Assembly: GCF_030035675.1 (NCBI RefSeq)
Contig: NC_084487.1
Location: 92,514,486 to 92,578,485, forward strand
From: Rhineura floridana
Lineage: Eukaryota; Chordata; Lepidosauria; Squamata; Rhineuridae
Length of the DNA: 64,000 bases
Direction of reading: 5' to 3'
Both the position numbers and the translations under genes were made by a program. Under the pieces are notes generated by a model, which worked only from the letters and a program-made list of their open reading frames with translations, did no database searches and was not told the origin of the DNA. Every line of letters starts with the position of its first letter. Positions within the stretch are counted from its first letter, which is position 1. This document shows, piece by piece, positions 62,086 through 64,000 of this stretch.

Positions 62086-62511
62086 CCTGCTGTTAAACAT
62101 CTATCCAAGAATTAAACTGAGCTCATACTCTGCCCTCACATTCTGTTTTCACTGCTAGGATTCAGCCCTGGACAGCATCCAGAATAATAAAAAAGAGTGC
62201 TGCTAAACATGCACAGAGCAATAAATTAAAAAAAAAAACTCCATCCATGGGGCTACCCATGGTGACCCATCAAGGAGATGATTGGTATGTTTACATTCCA
62301 CTTTACACAACAGTAAAAATGGGAACAATTTGAAATAGACAAAAAACACAGTCCTGAACAGGCTTGCTGAGAAGCAGATTCCTGTGAGGTCACTGGCGCT
62401 CACTGCATAGTCAGCATGCTTAGAATTGCAGTCTAAAACGTTTTAGCATGTTTCTAACTCAGCCTAAAATATTTCTAACAGTAAACATTTTATGGGGTCA
62501 AGAGAATCCTA

Positions 62512-62606
62512 AGGCTGCAATCCTAACCCTACTTACCTGGGAGTAAGACCCATGCAACTCAATAGGACATACTTCTGAGTAGGCATGTACAGAACTGCAC
62601 TTTAAA
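62512..62606. repeat. palindromic dispersed repeat
   Basis: 'ggctgcaatcctaaccctacttacctgggagtaagacccatg' is mirrored by 'aggacatacttctgagtaggcatgtacagaactgca'. Same family as 61749. Confidence 0.7.
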
Positions 62607-62644
62607 CATCCCATTGATTTCCACAGGACTTGTTTCTAAGGATT

Positions 62645-62815
62645 AGTATTATTTATTGAGTTATATACCACTTATATGCCAACATATTTAGGATGGCATT
62701 ACTATTTGTTGTTGTTGTTATTCTTATTGTTAAAAACATCTTTAAAAGCAATTCCAGCACAGATGCAGACTGGAATAAGGTCTCTACTTAAAAGGCTTGT
62801 TGAAAGAGGAAGAGA
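62645..62815 (-). mobile_element. L2-type LINE 3' fragment
   Basis: 'aaaagcaattccagcacagatgcagactggaataaggtctctacttaaaaggcttgttgaaagagg' is nearly identical to 49684-49750. Ends 85 bp from the TSPAN12 exon at 62900. Confidence 0.75.
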
Positions 62816-62899
62816 GGCTTGCAGTTAGAATTAGATATTTTTTTTAAAAAACCCATCAAAGGAGCGGAATGGTGGAATTTCAGACACACACACACTCAC

Positions 62900-62974
62900 C
62901 GTAATTTCCTGCTCATAGGTCCAAACACCACAGGCCAGTTCAATGCAGAATATCACAAGCAAACTTCCAAAATA
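62900..62974 (-). CDS. TSPAN12: TSPAN12 coding exon (TM3)
   Basis: Codes for 25 residues: [25 protein letters not shown]. This is most of the third membrane helix and the start of the large extracellular loop. Human has [25 protein letters not shown] as I recall it. The acceptor is tactttgcag-like (tgcag directly before TAT) and the donor ACG|gtgagt; phase 0, joining to VPVQW. Too short to stand out as an ORF. Exons for TM1-TM2 are beyond the right edge. Confidence 0.93.
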
Positions 62975-64000
62975 CTGCAAAACACAAAAGAGGATTTCTT
63001 AATCTAAAATAAGTCCTGGAAGGAGCAGCAGGGATGAACTACTTAACATTTTAAAACACTACTTTCCCTTCCTAAAATGCTAAAAATATTGCCTTCTTAA
63101 CCATAAATATGTAACAGCCATAAATGAAACAGAGCAAATTGGAAATTAAGCATATGACCATTTTGAGAATGTGGAATAATAAAATAAAAATTGTGCTTCA
63201 CTTTGGGCTGAACTTAAAGTGGCATTAATTGAGTGACTGGAATTAACATTGTTTTTTTGCTGTGTAAACAGCAGCTGAGGTGGTGGTGAGCAGCATTAAG
63301 ACCAAACGTGGGTGGGGAAGGAAAGGTTTAACACAACGAGGAACCTCTGGCCCACTGGGTTAATTAAGTCCACCAGGCCTCTCCACTTGGCCCACAAGAA
63401 CATTTTGGCCAAGTCATTCACACCTGCCCTACACAATATATGATGTCAGGTGCGAGCAGTGACGGGCTGGTGGCTCCATGTCAGTGGGGCAGTGGAATCC
63501 AACCCTGTTTTTCGTTCGAACTTTCAAGGTGTTATCCAAGGTGCTGAAACTCCTTGAAAGGTCGGACGAAAACCCGTAGCACATTTCACTGTCCCGCTGA
63601 CATGGAGCCACCAGCTGCCACTTGATGTGAGGCAGGTAAAAGGTAAAGTCATGTCTGGGCCAAAGCTGATTATGTGGGGATCATCGTCATGTCTGGTAAA
63701 TTTGGACTGCAGGAGCGGGAGGAAGAGATTCTGCCAGTCAGATCCAATTCCTACCACTTCCCCATCACTGCTATGCTCCCAACAAAAAACCCACACCAAC
63801 TGCTATCTGCATCAGGTTTCCCTCCCAGTAGTGAATTGTTGTCGGGACCGCAGCACATTCTGCATTCCTGATCCTACTCAGGTCCTATCGCAGTTGTGAT
63901 TTACATACCACCAAATGCACATATCAATTGTATTTGCACAATGTCACATCTAGTTTGGCCCACAGATTGACACAATACAAAACTATGAAAAAATGCTGCT
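62975..64000 (-). other. TSPAN12: TSPAN12 intron, 3' part
   Basis: Contains the foldback at 63466-63615. The rest, including short ORFs at 63429-63899, shows nothing recognisable. Confidence 0.7.
63466..63615. mobile_element. foldback MITE, same family as 20999-21185
   Basis: The ends GCTGGTGGCTCCATGTCAG and CTGACATGGAGCCACCAGC are exact inverted copies. The inner arm TTTTCGTTCGAACTTTCAAGG is mirrored by CCTTGAAAGGTCGGACGAAAA. Total 150 bp. Confidence 0.88.

Overview
This window is vertebrate nuclear DNA, most likely from a squamate reptile, probably a lizard. Two lines support that: the exons belong to conserved vertebrate genes, and the repeats (CR1 and L2 LINEs, MIR-like tRNA SINEs with L2-like tails, a 5S-rRNA-headed SINE with a BovB-like tail, Penelope-like remnants, a Gypsy chromovirus, many hAT MITEs) form a squamate-like mixture. 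No bacterial, operon or CRISPR feature is present, and I found no functional RNA gene.

Two host genes lie tail to tail. KCND2 (Kv4.2 A-type potassium channel) is on the + strand. Its last five coding exons are at 1281-1443, 11344-11442, 12693-12788, 16524-16771 and 18399-18576; they join in frame and give about the last 260 residues, from the selectivity filter GYGD to the C-terminal VSAL. TSPAN12 (tetraspanin-12, Norrin/Frizzled-4 co-factor) is on the - strand. Its last four coding exons are at 62900-62974, 48112-48219, 36912-37055 and 32059-32364, giving about 210 C-terminal residues (TM3, large extracellular loop, TM4, tail). The first exons of both genes lie outside the window. This KCND2-TSPAN12 convergent order is the same as in human 7q31. 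The two genes share no pathway; they are only neighbours.

Everything else is intron or intergenic DNA filled with transposable elements of different ages. In KCND2 introns: a 5'-truncated LINE (4718-7270) flanked by an 81-bp direct repeat and itself hit by a hAT MITE, plus SINE, L2 and Penelope-like remnants. Between the genes (18.6-32.0 kb): adjacent foldback MITEs, an LTR fossil, and a hAT-transposase-like fossil split by a 2-kb polyadenylated element that carries an L1-type ORF1 but no ORF2. That element is flanked by a 16-bp target duplication and resembles a half-LINE (HAL1). In TSPAN12 introns: decayed L2 and Penelope copies, a broken Gypsy element with a perfect 5-bp target duplication, an L2 with an uninterrupted 1020-codon EN-RT ORF (42137-45199), tandem SINEs, a 29-bp G-rich minisatellite, a CR1 3' end, and a perfect 20-bp-stem hairpin.

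I see no new host system. The most unusual items are the ORF1-only L1-like element, the 81-bp target duplication, the open L2 ORF and the foldback families with several copies.
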